DNA of 64,000 nt, from the NCBI GenBank assembly GCA_963779055.1, contig CAVZWN010000004.1, positions 1,054,001-1,118,000 of the forward strand, written 5' to 3'. This stretch comes from Sulfurimicrobium sp963779055. GTDB taxonomy: Bacteria > Pseudomonadota > Gammaproteobacteria > Burkholderiales > Sulfuricellaceae. The notes under the pieces were generated by a model. The model was not told the origin of the DNA. It made no database searches and was given only the letters and a program-made list of their open reading frames with translations. A program made the translations under genes and the position numbers. Every line of letters starts with the position of its first letter. Position 1 is the first letter of the stretch. Positions 25,710-34,933 of the stretch are shown here, one piece after another.

Positions 25710-28700
25710 ATGCGGCTGACGGTCGGGCAAAAACTGGCGTCCATTTTTCTGGCTTTTTTCTTGTGTGCCGCCGCCAGTCTGGTTCTGGTGGAATCACTCT
25801 ACAATGGTGTGGCTGATGTTTCCCAACTGGTCAACGATAGCGGCAAACTGCGCTACCTGAGCCAGAGGCTCGCCTATTACACGGCCGAATCCACGCTGCA
25901 GAAACGCCCCAGCGGCGAGATTCCACCCCTGATGCAGAACTTTGAAACCACGCTCGAAGGCGTCGAGAAAGACAGTGCCGGCCTGTCTTTTCTGGTGCTG
26001 CGCGAAAGCGGCGAACTGGACAGCCAGATCAGGGAAGTGCGCCGGAGCTGGCTTGTTTTCCGGCAAACCCTGGAAAAATCCCTGACTGACGCCACCACCA
26101 TTCTGGAGCCGGGCGACCTGCCCCGCCTCACCATGGAAACCGACGCCATCCTGGAACGCACTGACCAGGTGGTCAGCTCGCTGACGGTTGCGGCACGGCA
26201 GGCACACGAGCACATCGACTGGCTGATTTCCGGCGTGGTGGCACTCAACCTGGCATTTCTCGTTACCCTGGTTGTCTATGCGCGCTGGCGTATTGTCGCC
26301 CCCCTGGTCACGGTTACCGATATGGTGAGGCGCTTCGCTGCGGGAGACCGCAGCGTGCGGATGCAGAATCATCGTTATGATGAGATCGGCGACCTCATGC
26401 GCGGCTTCAACCAGGGCGCGGAACAGATGGACAGCTATATCAGCGAAATTTCCCGCTTCGAGGAAATTCTCCGGGCCACGCCGGATTTTGTGGCCTCTAT
26501 CACCCCCGACGGCAAGCTTCTGTTCCTCAACCACGCAATGCGGGACCTGCTCGGCATCGAAGCGCAAGAGAACATTACCGGCTCCAATATTTCCACGCAT
26601 TACCCGGCCTGGGCATATAAGCTCATCCAGCAGAGCGGCAGACCGGCAGCCGCAGAGAAGGGCTTCTGGGAAGGCGAAACCGCCTTGCTGGACCGTGACG
26701 GGAAAGAAATCCCGGTGTCGCAGGTAATTCTTGCTCACAAGGCTGCAGATGGCACGGTCGACCATTTTTCCACCATCATGCGTGACATCTCCGGGCGCAA
26801 GCAGACCGAAGTCGAGCTGCGCAAGCTCTCTCTTGCGGTGGAGCAAAGCGCCAACAGCATCATCATCACCGACCGCGAGGGCGTGATCGAATATGTCAAT
26901 CCTTATTTCTATGCCCTGACAGGCTACACCCCGGAGGAAATTATCGGCCACAATCCCCGTGTCTGGCAGTCTGGCCAGACACCGCTGGAGACCTACCAGA
27001 TCATGTGGCAGACCATTCTCGCCGGGAAAGTGTGGCGCGGAGAGGTGTGCAACCGCAAGAAAAACGGGGAGCTCTTCTGGGAAACCTCGACAATTTCCCC
27101 GGTCAAGAACGAAAAGGGGGAAATCACCCATTTCGTTGCCGTCAAGCAGGACATCACCCAGCGCAAGGAAGCAGAAGAAAAGCTGCGCCTGTGGCAACGC
27201 GCGCTCGAATCCAGCGTCAACGCCATCACCATCACCGATGCAACCCAGAAAAACTTCCCTTATGTATACGTCAACCCCGCTTTCGAGCGCATCACCGGCT
27301 ACAGCGCCGAGGAAGCGCTGGGGAAAAACGGCCGCTTCCTGCAGAATCAGGACACCGAGCAGCCCGAGCTGGAACACATTCGCCGCGCAGTCAAGGAACA
27401 GCGCGACGGCAAGGCGCTGCTGCGCAACTACCGCAAGGATGGCAGCCTGTTCTGGAACGAGCTTTTCATTTCGCCAGTACGCAACGATGCAGGCGATGTC
27501 ACCCACTACATCGGTATCCAGAATGACGTCACCGAGCGCAAGCAGTACGAAGAGCAACTGGCCTACCAGTCCGCCCACGACACCCTGACCCGGCTGCCCA
27601 ACCGCAACCTGGCCCAGGACCGTCTGGCCCAGGGCATCATCTTTGCCCAGAGAACCAGCCGCCAGCTCGCCCTGCTGCTCATCGACCTCGACAATTTCAA
27701 GGTCATCAACGACAGCCTGGGACACCATGTCGGCGACGAGTTGCTGAAAATCGTGGCGCAGCGCATCGAGAAATGCGTGCGTGGCGGCGATACCGTGGCA
27801 AGGCTGGGCGGCGATGACTTTGCGGTCATCCTCACCGATCTTTCTCAGGAAGAAGATATTTCGCGCGTCACGCACAAAATTCTTGCAGCCATCGCCGAAC
27901 CCGCCATGGTCGAACCTCACCGGCTGACCGTGACCTGCAGCATCGGCGTCAGCCTGTACCCGCGTGACGGCGAGAATGCCGCCACCCTGCTGAAAAATGC
28001 AGATGCCGCCATGTACCGGGCCAAGGAGCAGGGCCGCAACAGCGTCCAGTACTACACCGCCGAAATCAACACCCGCGTTTTCCAGCGCCTGATGCTGGAA
28101 AACAACCTGCGCGTCGCGCTGGAACGCAATGAGTTTGCTCTTCACTACCAGCCCCAGGTCAGCCTGCTGACCGGCCAGGTGACCGGCATGGAAGTGCTGC
28201 TGCGCTGGCACCATCCCGAGCTGGGGATGATTTCACCCGCCAACTTCATCCCGCTGGCGGAAGATACCGGCCTGATCATCCCCATCGGCGCCTGGGTCCT
28301 GCACACTGCCTGCAAGCAGACCAAAGCCTGGCACGATGCCGGCCTGCCGCCAGTACGCGTGGCCGTCAATATTTCAGGCCGCCAGTTCCGCGAAAATATC
28401 CCGCAGCTGGTGGAAAAAGCCCTGGCAGAAAGCGGGCTGCCGCCGCAATACCTGGAACTGGAAATTACCGAAAGCGTCGCCATGCAACACGCGGAAAGCA
28501 CGGAGCAAACACTGAGTGCATTGCGCAGCATGGGCATCCGGCTGTCGATCGACGATTTCGGCACCGGCTATTCCAGCCTCAGCTATCTCAAACGCTTCCC
28601 CATCAACAAGCTCAAGCTGGACCAGTCCTTCGTGCGCGACATCATTTCCGACCCGGACGACGCCGCGATCTCAATGGCCATCATCGCGCTGGCCCACGGC

Positions 28701-29276
28701 ATGAAGCTCGACGTGATCGCGGAAGGCGTGGAAACTCAGAGCCAGCTGGATTTTCTCCGTCATCATGGCTGCGATGCCATCCAGGGCTACTATTTCAGCC
28801 GCCCCGTGCCGCTGGAGCAAATGGAACAACTGCTGCGCGACAATCACCAGCTCCATCTTCCAGACATGGCAAACGGCCCCACAGGCGTCCTGCTGCTGGT
28901 GGACGACGAAGCCAATATCATCTCCTCCCTGCAAAGACTGCTGCGCGGCGAAGGCTATCGCATCCTGACTGCCGCCGGCCCGGCAGAAGCATTCGATATC
29001 CTGGCAAAGAATGCGGTAAGTGTCATCATCTCCGATCAGCGCATGCCCGAAATGAGCGGCACCGAATTTCTCAGCCGGGTTCGCGAAATTTACCCGGACA
29101 CGGTGCGCATCGTTCTTTCCGGCTACGCCGACCTGGCCAGCGTGACCGAAGCGGTAAACCGTGGCGCCATTTACAAATTCCTCTCCAAACCATGGGAGGA
29201 CGACGCCTTGCGCACGCAAGTCGCCGAGGCTTTCCGCTATCACGAAACCCTCCAGACCAGGACCAGGCCAGTCTGA
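25710..29276 (+). CDS. PilJ-type sensor with HAMP, three PAS, GGDEF, EAL and C-terminal receiver
   Basis: About 1188 residues from the chosen ATG. Membrane helices at 8-28 and 174-194 bracket a periplasmic PilJ/NarX-like domain (SGKLRYLSQRLAYYTAE). HAMP follows at 195-245, with PAS domains near 253, 374 and 493. The GGDEF domain has a variant GGDDF near 700. The EAL domain (EVLLRW near 827) has the main catalytic residues: N in VAVNISG, LELEITES, DDFGTGYSS, LKLDQSF and EGVET. A receiver domain ends the protein (LLLVDDEANI near 1060, phospho-Asp in SDQRMPEMSG). It probably hydrolyses c-di-GMP; cyclase activity is uncertain. A 45-codon upstream extension lacks features. Confidence 0.87.
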   Translation: MRLTVGQKLASIFLAFFLCAAASLVLVESLYNGVADVSQLVNDSGKLRYLSQRLAYYTAESTLQKRPSGEIPPLMQNFETTLEGVEKDSAGLSFLVLRESGELDSQIREVRRSWLVFRQTLEKSLTDATTILEPGDLPRLTMETDAILERTDQVVSSLTVAARQAHEHIDWLISGVVALNLAFLVTLVVYARWRIVAPLVTVTDMVRRFAAGDRSVRMQNHRYDEIGDLMRGFNQGAEQMDSYISEISRFEEILRATPDFVASITPDGKLLFLNHAMRDLLGIEAQENITGSNISTHYPAWAYKLIQQSGRPAAAEKGFWEGETALLDRDGKEIPVSQVILAHKAADGTVDHFSTIMRDISGRKQTEVELRKLSLAVEQSANSIIITDREGVIEYVNPYFYALTGYTPEEIIGHNPRVWQSGQTPLETYQIMWQTILAGKVWRGEVCNRKKNGELFWETSTISPVKNEKGEITHFVAVKQDITQRKEAEEKLRLWQRALESSVNAITITDATQKNFPYVYVNPAFERITGYSAEEALGKNGRFLQNQDTEQPELEHIRRAVKEQRDGKALLRNYRKDGSLFWNELFISPVRNDAGDVTHYIGIQNDVTERKQYEEQLAYQSAHDTLTRLPNRNLAQDRLAQGIIFAQRTSRQLALLLIDLDNFKVINDSLGHHVGDELLKIVAQRIEKCVRGGDTVARLGGDDFAVILTDLSQEEDISRVTHKILAAIAEPAMVEPHRLTVTCSIGVSLYPRDGENAATLLKNADAAMYRAKEQGRNSVQYYTAEINTRVFQRLMLENNLRVALERNEFALHYQPQVSLLTGQVTGMEVLLRWHHPELGMISPANFIPLAEDTGLIIPIGAWVLHTACKQTKAWHDAGLPPVRVAVNISGRQFRENIPQLVEKALAESGLPPQYLELEITESVAMQHAESTEQTLSALRSMGIRLSIDDFGTGYSSLSYLKRFPINKLKLDQSFVRDIISDPDDAAISMAIIALAHGMKLDVIAEGVETQSQLDFLRHHGCDAIQGYYFSRPVPLEQMEQLLRDNHQLHLPDMANGPTGVLLLVDDEANIISSLQRLLRGEGYRILTAAGPAEAFDILAKNAVSVIISDQRMPEMSGTEFLSRVREIYPDTVRIVLSGYADLASVTEAVNRGAIYKFLSKPWEDDALRTQVAEAFRYHETLQTRTRPV

Positions 29277-29347
29277 AACGGGTCATATTGCATGGCATTT
29301 CTGGATAGTGGCGTGATCTACAAGCGCGTTCTTCGGCCTGATCCCGC

Positions 29348-29376
29348 CTGACGAAACAAAATACATCCGCTACAAT
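29348..29376 (+). promoter_or_regulatory. Possible sigma-70 promoter for gshA
   Basis: CTGACG (29348-29353) and TACAAT (29371-29376) are separated by 17 bases and lie 31 bases upstream of the gshA start. The match is four of six at -35 and five of six at -10. Prediction from sequence only. Confidence 0.35.
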
Positions 29377-29407
29377 TGCGCTCATCCCCTCCCGGCAAAT
29401 TCCGTCC

Positions 29408-30679
29408 ATGGTTCCACATCTCACCACCGCCCTCACCGGCCCGCTGCTCGAACTCGAACAGCACATGCTCGATGCCCAGCCACGCATCGAACAATGGTTC
29501 CGCACCCAATGGCAGGACCACAACGCGCCTTTTTACGCCTCTGTAGATCTTCGTAACGCCGGATTCAAGCTGGCGCCGGTCGACACCAACCTGTTTCCCG
29601 GCGGCTTCAATAACCTGAACCCGGATTTCATGCCGCTATGCGTGCAGGCAGCCATGTCGGCAGTGGAAAAAATCTGCCCTGACGCACAGCGCTTCCTGCT
29701 CATTCCGGAAAACCACACCCGCAATACCTTCTATCTGCAGAATGTGGCGCGCCTCGCCTCCATCCTGCGCCATGCCGGGCTGTATGTGCGCATCGGCACC
29801 CTGATTCCGGAAATCACCGCGCCCACGGTGCTGGATCTGCCCGACGGGCAGACCCTGACACTGGAACCAGTGCGGCGAAAGGGGAATACGCTTCAGCTGG
29901 ATGATTTCGACCCCTGTGCTGTCCTGCTCAACAACGATCTTTCCGCAGGCGTACCGGAAATACTCAAGGGGCTGAAACAGCCTGTCTTCCCGCCGCTGCA
30001 TGCCGGCTGGGCAACGCGGCGCAAGACCCACCATTTCAGCGCTTACGACCAGGTCGCGGAGGAATTCGCCAGCATCATCCATATGGACCCCTGGCTGATC
30101 AATCCATATTTCGACGACTGCAGCGAGATCAACTTCAGCGAGCGGCAAGGCGAGGAATGCCTGGCCGTGAAAGTGGACGAACTGTTGCAGGATATCCGTG
30201 AAAAATACCGCGAATACGGCGTAAAAAACGACCCCTTCGTGATCGTCAAGGCCGATGCCGGCACCTACGGCATGGGCATCATGACGGTCAAGGACGCATC
30301 CGAGGTCAAAGGCCTCAACCGCAAGCAGCGCAACAAGATGTCGGTGATCAAGGAGGGCCAGCAGGTCAGCGAGGTCATCATCCAGGAAGGTGTCTACACT
30401 TTCGAAAGCATCAACGAGGCGGTGGCCGAACCGGTGGTGTACATGATGGATCATTTCGTGGTGGGCGGCTTCTACCGCGTCCACACCGGGCGCGGCCAGG
30501 ACGAGAACCTCAACGCCCCCGGCATGCACTTCGTACCGCTGGCCTTCGACACCTCATGCACCCTGCCTGACAACGCTGCCGGTCCGGATACCCCGCCCAA
30601 CCGCTTCTATGCCTACGGCGTGGTGGCAAGGCTGGCGCTGCTGGCAGCAGCGCTGGAACTGGAGAATACCCGGCCATGA
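29408..30679 (+). CDS. gshA: Glutamate-cysteine ligase, ferrooxidans type
   Basis: First step of glutathione synthesis. This 423-residue protein belongs to the proteobacterial family typified by Acidithiobacillus, not to the enterobacterial GshA. Typical segments are VDTNLFPGGFNNL, IPENHTRNTFYLQNV, LNNDLSAGVPEIL, INPYFDDCSEINF, FVIVKADAGTYGMGIM and DHFVVGGFYRVHTGRG. The frame is intact. gshB is on the same strand but 4.2 kb downstream, separated by an unknown gene and an opposite-strand c-di-GMP gene. Confidence 0.94.
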   Translation: MVPHLTTALTGPLLELEQHMLDAQPRIEQWFRTQWQDHNAPFYASVDLRNAGFKLAPVDTNLFPGGFNNLNPDFMPLCVQAAMSAVEKICPDAQRFLLIPENHTRNTFYLQNVARLASILRHAGLYVRIGTLIPEITAPTVLDLPDGQTLTLEPVRRKGNTLQLDDFDPCAVLLNNDLSAGVPEILKGLKQPVFPPLHAGWATRRKTHHFSAYDQVAEEFASIIHMDPWLINPYFDDCSEINFSERQGEECLAVKVDELLQDIREKYREYGVKNDPFVIVKADAGTYGMGIMTVKDASEVKGLNRKQRNKMSVIKEGQQVSEVIIQEGVYTFESINEAVAEPVVYMMDHFVVGGFYRVHTGRGQDENLNAPGMHFVPLAFDTSCTLPDNAAGPDTPPNRFYAYGVVARLALLAAALELENTRP

Positions 30680-30702
30680 AAGCCTGACCGGGCAAACGCA
30701 AA

Positions 30703-31737
30703 ATGAGTCTGATCCGTCGCGTCCTGAAACATTACCTGAAGCGCAAGCATATCAAGTTGCACCAGCCGGAAATCGATACCGCCATCGAGCAGCTGTTTTA
30801 TGAAATCAATCCGCGCCTGCGCTTTCTCTCCGGCTATCAGGAAGCGCTCAGCAGACCGGTCTGGAATACGCTGAAGCACATCCAGCACGTCATCGACGGC
30901 ATCGCCGGGCCAGTCGATGCGGCAACACGCCAATGGAGCCAGTCGCCGGTGCTGCGGGCGCTGTTCGCCAGCAACGCGGATATGGCAAAGTTGTTCAATC
31001 GCAGCGAGTCGCTGCGCGACTGCATGACAACGGCGCAGCCCGAAGACGGGGAATACTGCCATGCCATGATCGCTTCCACCATGCAGGTCCGCAAGGTGCT
31101 GGGCATTGCAATGCGGGGCGAAATGATGCAGCGGGAGGTGCCCCAGACGCAGATCAGCTTTACCGACCAGCGGATTATCGCTTCCGCCGGCAGTGAAAGC
31201 GGTCTGCGCGAAAAACTGAAAGCCTTCGCGCTGGAATTCGTGGCGCACCGGGTATTGGCCAACATCGAAGCCGAGCGGGTCGAGTGCGAAAGCGTGGAAC
31301 ATGAACTGGCGCTGCTGCGCGCCCGCATGCGCGTGAAGCTGCGGCAGGATGCCGGCCAGTCCTGCCTGTGCGACCACATCGAATACAGCGAAGAAGAGAT
31401 GGCCGGAATTTGCCGCTCGATCAGGGAGAAAGAAAGCCTGCTGGGCCAGGCTGCCGTCCATCAGCCCACCCTGCAATATTTCATGAATCAGCTGCTGCTG
31501 GTGCTGAACAGCGTGGAAAGATTACTCCAGATCCATGACGTTTCGCTGCATCTCGACAACATGAATATCCTGCTTGAATCGCCAGACGAAAACACCGCCA
31601 GAGGGGTCGAGCTGACCGAAGTCCAGCGTGCCGGCCATGCAGCCCGTATCATGCTGATTGCCCGCGTGCCGCGTGACGAAATTCTTGCCTGCGACGACAT
31701 GGCCACAAGGATCGACGAAGCGCTCAAATCGCTTTGA
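30703..31737 (+). CDS. Conserved hypothetical protein
   Basis: This 344-residue, mostly helical, charged protein has no signal peptide or membrane helix. The N-terminus KHYLKRKHIKLHQPEID is basic. There is a CLCDHIEYSEEEMAGI stretch with two closely spaced cysteines near residue 224, and helices rich in Glu/Arg around 185-215 could form a coiled coil. I do not recognise the family. It starts 23 bases after gshA and probably shares its transcript. Confidence 0.7.
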   Translation: MSLIRRVLKHYLKRKHIKLHQPEIDTAIEQLFYEINPRLRFLSGYQEALSRPVWNTLKHIQHVIDGIAGPVDAATRQWSQSPVLRALFASNADMAKLFNRSESLRDCMTTAQPEDGEYCHAMIASTMQVRKVLGIAMRGEMMQREVPQTQISFTDQRIIASAGSESGLREKLKAFALEFVAHRVLANIEAERVECESVEHELALLRARMRVKLRQDAGQSCLCDHIEYSEEEMAGICRSIREKESLLGQAAVHQPTLQYFMNQLLLVLNSVERLLQIHDVSLHLDNMNILLESPDENTARGVELTEVQRAGHAARIMLIARVPRDEILACDDMATRIDEALKSL

Positions 31738-31766
31738 GAAACCCCATCCTTCGTAACGCCCGGTTC

Positions 31767-34700
31767 TTACCGGCCAGCCTCTTTGGCAAGCCAGTCCGCC
31801 GCAAGCCCGGCGGTAAGCGGGCGCGAAAAATAATAGCCCTGTATCTTGCTGCAACCCAGTGCCTGCAACTGTTCAAGCTGAGCACTGGTTTCCACGCCCT
31901 CCGCGATCACGTCCATGCCGAAACTGCTGGCGATGGCGATGATGGCGCTGACCATCCCGACATGCTCGCTGCCTTCCCCCAGCTTGGAAACAAAGGAACG
32001 ATCGATTTTCAGTGCATCGAACGGGAAGTTATGGAGATAACTCAATGCGGAATAGCCGGTGCCGAAATCATCGATATAAAGTTGGATGCCATGGGCCCTG
32101 AGCGCCACGAGAACCTGATTGCTGGTTTCGGGGTTATCCAGCAAGGCGCTTTCGGTGATTTCCAGATGCAGGCAATGCGGCGGCAGTCCGCTTTCTTGCA
32201 AGGTTTGCAGGATTTCTTCTGTCAGGTTGGGTTGCAAAAACTGCTTGGCTGAAAGATTGACGCTGACGAACAGATCCTCCCGCTGAGGAAACCGGATGCG
32301 CCACGACTGCGCCTCGCGGCAGGCTTCCTGCAGAACCCAGCGGCCAATGCCGCCGATCAGACCGGTTTCTTCTGCCACCGGGATGAATTCGTCCGGTGGG
32401 ACCAGGCCGTGTTCCGGATGCTGCCAGCGCACCAGGGCTTCGAAACCGCTAAGCTCGCCGCTGGCGGCGGAAACGATAGGCTGGTAGTGCACCCGGAGTT
32501 CCTGCCGCTCCACCGCCCAGCGCAAATTGGTTTCCATCGTGATCAGGGCAACGACCCGGGCATGCATCCGCTCATCAAAAACAGCCGTCTTGGCGGCGCC
32601 ACGAGACTTGGCCCGGTACATCGCGGTATCCGCATCGCGCAGCAGTTCCTCGGGAATTGTATACGCCGCGCTGCCAAGCGTGATCCCGATACTGGTGGAA
32701 ACAAACACCTCATGACCGGGAAATTCAAATGGCTGGAGCATGGTGGAATGAATCCGTTCCGCCACCTGTGAAACCTCAAGAATGTCGGTAATATCGTCGA
32801 GCAGTATGGCAAATTCGTCCCCGCCCAGCCGCGCCACCGTGTCACCGGGGCGAATGCATTGCTGTAGCCGCCCCGCTGCCGCAATCAGCACCTGGTCGCC
32901 GCTGGTGTGCCCGAGGCTGTCGTTGATATTTTTAAAGCGGTCAAGATCGAGAAACAGCACCGCATAACCAAACTCACTGTGTCTGTTCTCGCGCCGGATG
33001 CAGCGATCAAGGCGCTCCAGCAACAGCGCCCGGTTGGGCAAATCGGTCAGGGCATCGTAAAAGGCGGAGCGCTGCAAGCGCTCTTCCGCCTGGTGGCGCT
33101 GAATCATGCCGCCCAGCGCATGCGTAATGGCGGAGAGAAAGTGCAGCTCGGCATCGTTTTTCCGGTGACCCGCTTCCAGATACAGGTTCAGCACGCCCAG
33201 CAGCTCTTCGCCCGACAGGATGGGAAGGCAGTAGTGACCATGGGGCATCATCCCGGGAAAAGAACGCGTATGACGATCATCCACCTCGGAAGCGAAAACC
33301 GGGGCGCGCTCCTTTGCGGCCAGGCCGCACATGCACTCACCAAACGGGACAAGGGAACACTGTTCCAGGATGGGATCCGCAAGCCCCTGTTGCGCAGCCA
33401 GTTCCAGCGTTTTCTGATCTTCTGCCACGAGAAAAATTGCCCCGGTGCCGCGCAATGCCAGCCAGGGGGTTGAAAGAATGGAACTCAGCGCATTCTCCAG
33501 GCGCGCCTTGAAAGGAAGCGGCTGAATGACGGTTTCCAGCACGGCCGCCAGTGCCTGCTGCAGATGGAAATCACGCCGGATTTTTTCCTCGATGCGCTTG
33601 CTTTCGCTGATATCGCGCAAAAAAGCGCTGAAAGCCGGCTTGCCGTCAGAGACGATAAAGGCGATGGCAAGTTCGAGGGGGAATTCCTCGCCATTCCTGC
33701 GCAGGCCGGTCACTTCTATGCGCCGGTTGATGATGCGTCCCTGGCCGGATTCCAGCAGGCGTTTAATGCCTTTCTGATGGGCCTGGCGCTGGCCGGGCGG
33801 AATAATTGTGCTGGAGAGCGGCTCTCCCATCACTTCTCCGGATGCCCAGCCGAAAATGCTTTCCGCCTGCGCGTTCCAGCCGGTAATCCGCTCTTCCTGA
33901 TCGATAGTGATAATGGCATCGAGCGATGTGGCAAGAATGGCGCGGGAGCGCTCTTCACTCTCCCGCAGGGCAAAATAGATCGTTTCTCTTTCTGTAATGC
34001 GGCGACGGAGCTGGCGTGATCCGACGCCGATGCCGCTCAGGCCCAGCAGCCATAGAATGCCGTGGCCCAGGCCCACCGAAGCCATGCGATTCTTTTCCGC
34101 CTTTTCGATCGGTGCCAGAGGAACCGACACGCTGACGCCGCCACCGATCTCCCCTTTTCGATATCCCTGCTGCTTATGGCAATCAAGGCAGGCCTCGGCC
34201 ATAACCATCGGGCGGATCAGGCGCAGATACTGGGCGCCATTGATAGGAGAAACTTCAGTCACTTCTTCCACCCCGCCCGCAATGGCCTTCAGCGCTTGCG
34301 CCTCCCACGCATCGGGCTGATTAACCGGATTAAGCGGACGCAAACTGCTGATATGACTGATTGCGCCGTAACTCTGCTGCGCCATTTCGTTGAACTGGCG
34401 CACCATCAGGGCGGGGTTGATCAGCGTCAGAACACGCCCGGACGGGGTAACGACATCCCGTTCCGGAAGGTAGGCGACAAAAGGATCAGGCTGGGTTTCG
34501 TCGCTGACAGGGACATACACGCCGCCATGCCGGGTAGCCCACTGCCGGAATGTCAGATCCTTGAAGAAATTGGCGCGCAATTCGCTGTGCGCCTGCTCCA
34601 GCAGAAGGACATGCGTCTGGCGGTAGTTCCAGTACAGGGATAGCGCGATCGCGATGGTCCAGACAAGCGCCAGCGCCAGGGGCCAGCGCTTCAGGTGAAA

Positions 34701-34787
34701 ATGCGGCAGCCTGCCACCTGAAGTGCCATTGGGCGGATATTGCTTCTGAACATCCAGATCAGATGGAGGCATAGCTCCTTGTACCAT
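31767..34787 (-). CDS. Tll0287-like (DUF3365) sensor with PAS, GAF, GGDEF and EAL domains
   Basis: About 1006 residues. After a membrane helix near 35-55 comes a periplasmic DUF3365 domain that carries a CLDCH heme c attachment motif at about residue 200 and resembles Tll0287. A second helix follows near 240-258. PAS lies near 290, GAF near 430-570, GGDEF with canonical RLGGDEF near 652, and EAL with FEALVRW near 782; the EAL metal and catalytic motifs are complete. It probably makes and/or degrades c-di-GMP in response to a heme-sensed redox or gas signal. Starts at 34787 or 34772 are both possible; AGGAG lies too close to the second. Confidence 0.87.
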   Translation of the reverse strand: MVQGAMPPSDLDVQKQYPPNGTSGGRLPHFHLKRWPLALALVWTIAIALSLYWNYRQTHVLLLEQAHSELRANFFKDLTFRQWATRHGGVYVPVSDETQPDPFVAYLPERDVVTPSGRVLTLINPALMVRQFNEMAQQSYGAISHISSLRPLNPVNQPDAWEAQALKAIAGGVEEVTEVSPINGAQYLRLIRPMVMAEACLDCHKQQGYRKGEIGGGVSVSVPLAPIEKAEKNRMASVGLGHGILWLLGLSGIGVGSRQLRRRITERETIYFALRESEERSRAILATSLDAIITIDQEERITGWNAQAESIFGWASGEVMGEPLSSTIIPPGQRQAHQKGIKRLLESGQGRIINRRIEVTGLRRNGEEFPLELAIAFIVSDGKPAFSAFLRDISESKRIEEKIRRDFHLQQALAAVLETVIQPLPFKARLENALSSILSTPWLALRGTGAIFLVAEDQKTLELAAQQGLADPILEQCSLVPFGECMCGLAAKERAPVFASEVDDRHTRSFPGMMPHGHYCLPILSGEELLGVLNLYLEAGHRKNDAELHFLSAITHALGGMIQRHQAEERLQRSAFYDALTDLPNRALLLERLDRCIRRENRHSEFGYAVLFLDLDRFKNINDSLGHTSGDQVLIAAAGRLQQCIRPGDTVARLGGDEFAILLDDITDILEVSQVAERIHSTMLQPFEFPGHEVFVSTSIGITLGSAAYTIPEELLRDADTAMYRAKSRGAAKTAVFDERMHARVVALITMETNLRWAVERQELRVHYQPIVSAASGELSGFEALVRWQHPEHGLVPPDEFIPVAEETGLIGGIGRWVLQEACREAQSWRIRFPQREDLFVSVNLSAKQFLQPNLTEEILQTLQESGLPPHCLHLEITESALLDNPETSNQVLVALRAHGIQLYIDDFGTGYSALSYLHNFPFDALKIDRSFVSKLGEGSEHVGMVSAIIAIASSFGMDVIAEGVETSAQLEQLQALGCSKIQGYYFSRPLTAGLAADWLAKEAGR

Positions 34788-34933
34788 AATGGTATTAGCC
34801 AAAAACCCTATTCATGATCAGGCGATTATTGCAGCAACTGACATTTATCACAACCGGCCCAGCCATCGCCACCTGTTTGCTGCAAAACGGTTATGATATT
34901 CAGACACACAACCCCACTGCGTGGACAGGTAAA

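Noticed and set aside
25794..28214. 806-codon minus-strand frame
   Set aside because: Long only because of codon bias in the opposite sensor gene; no motifs.
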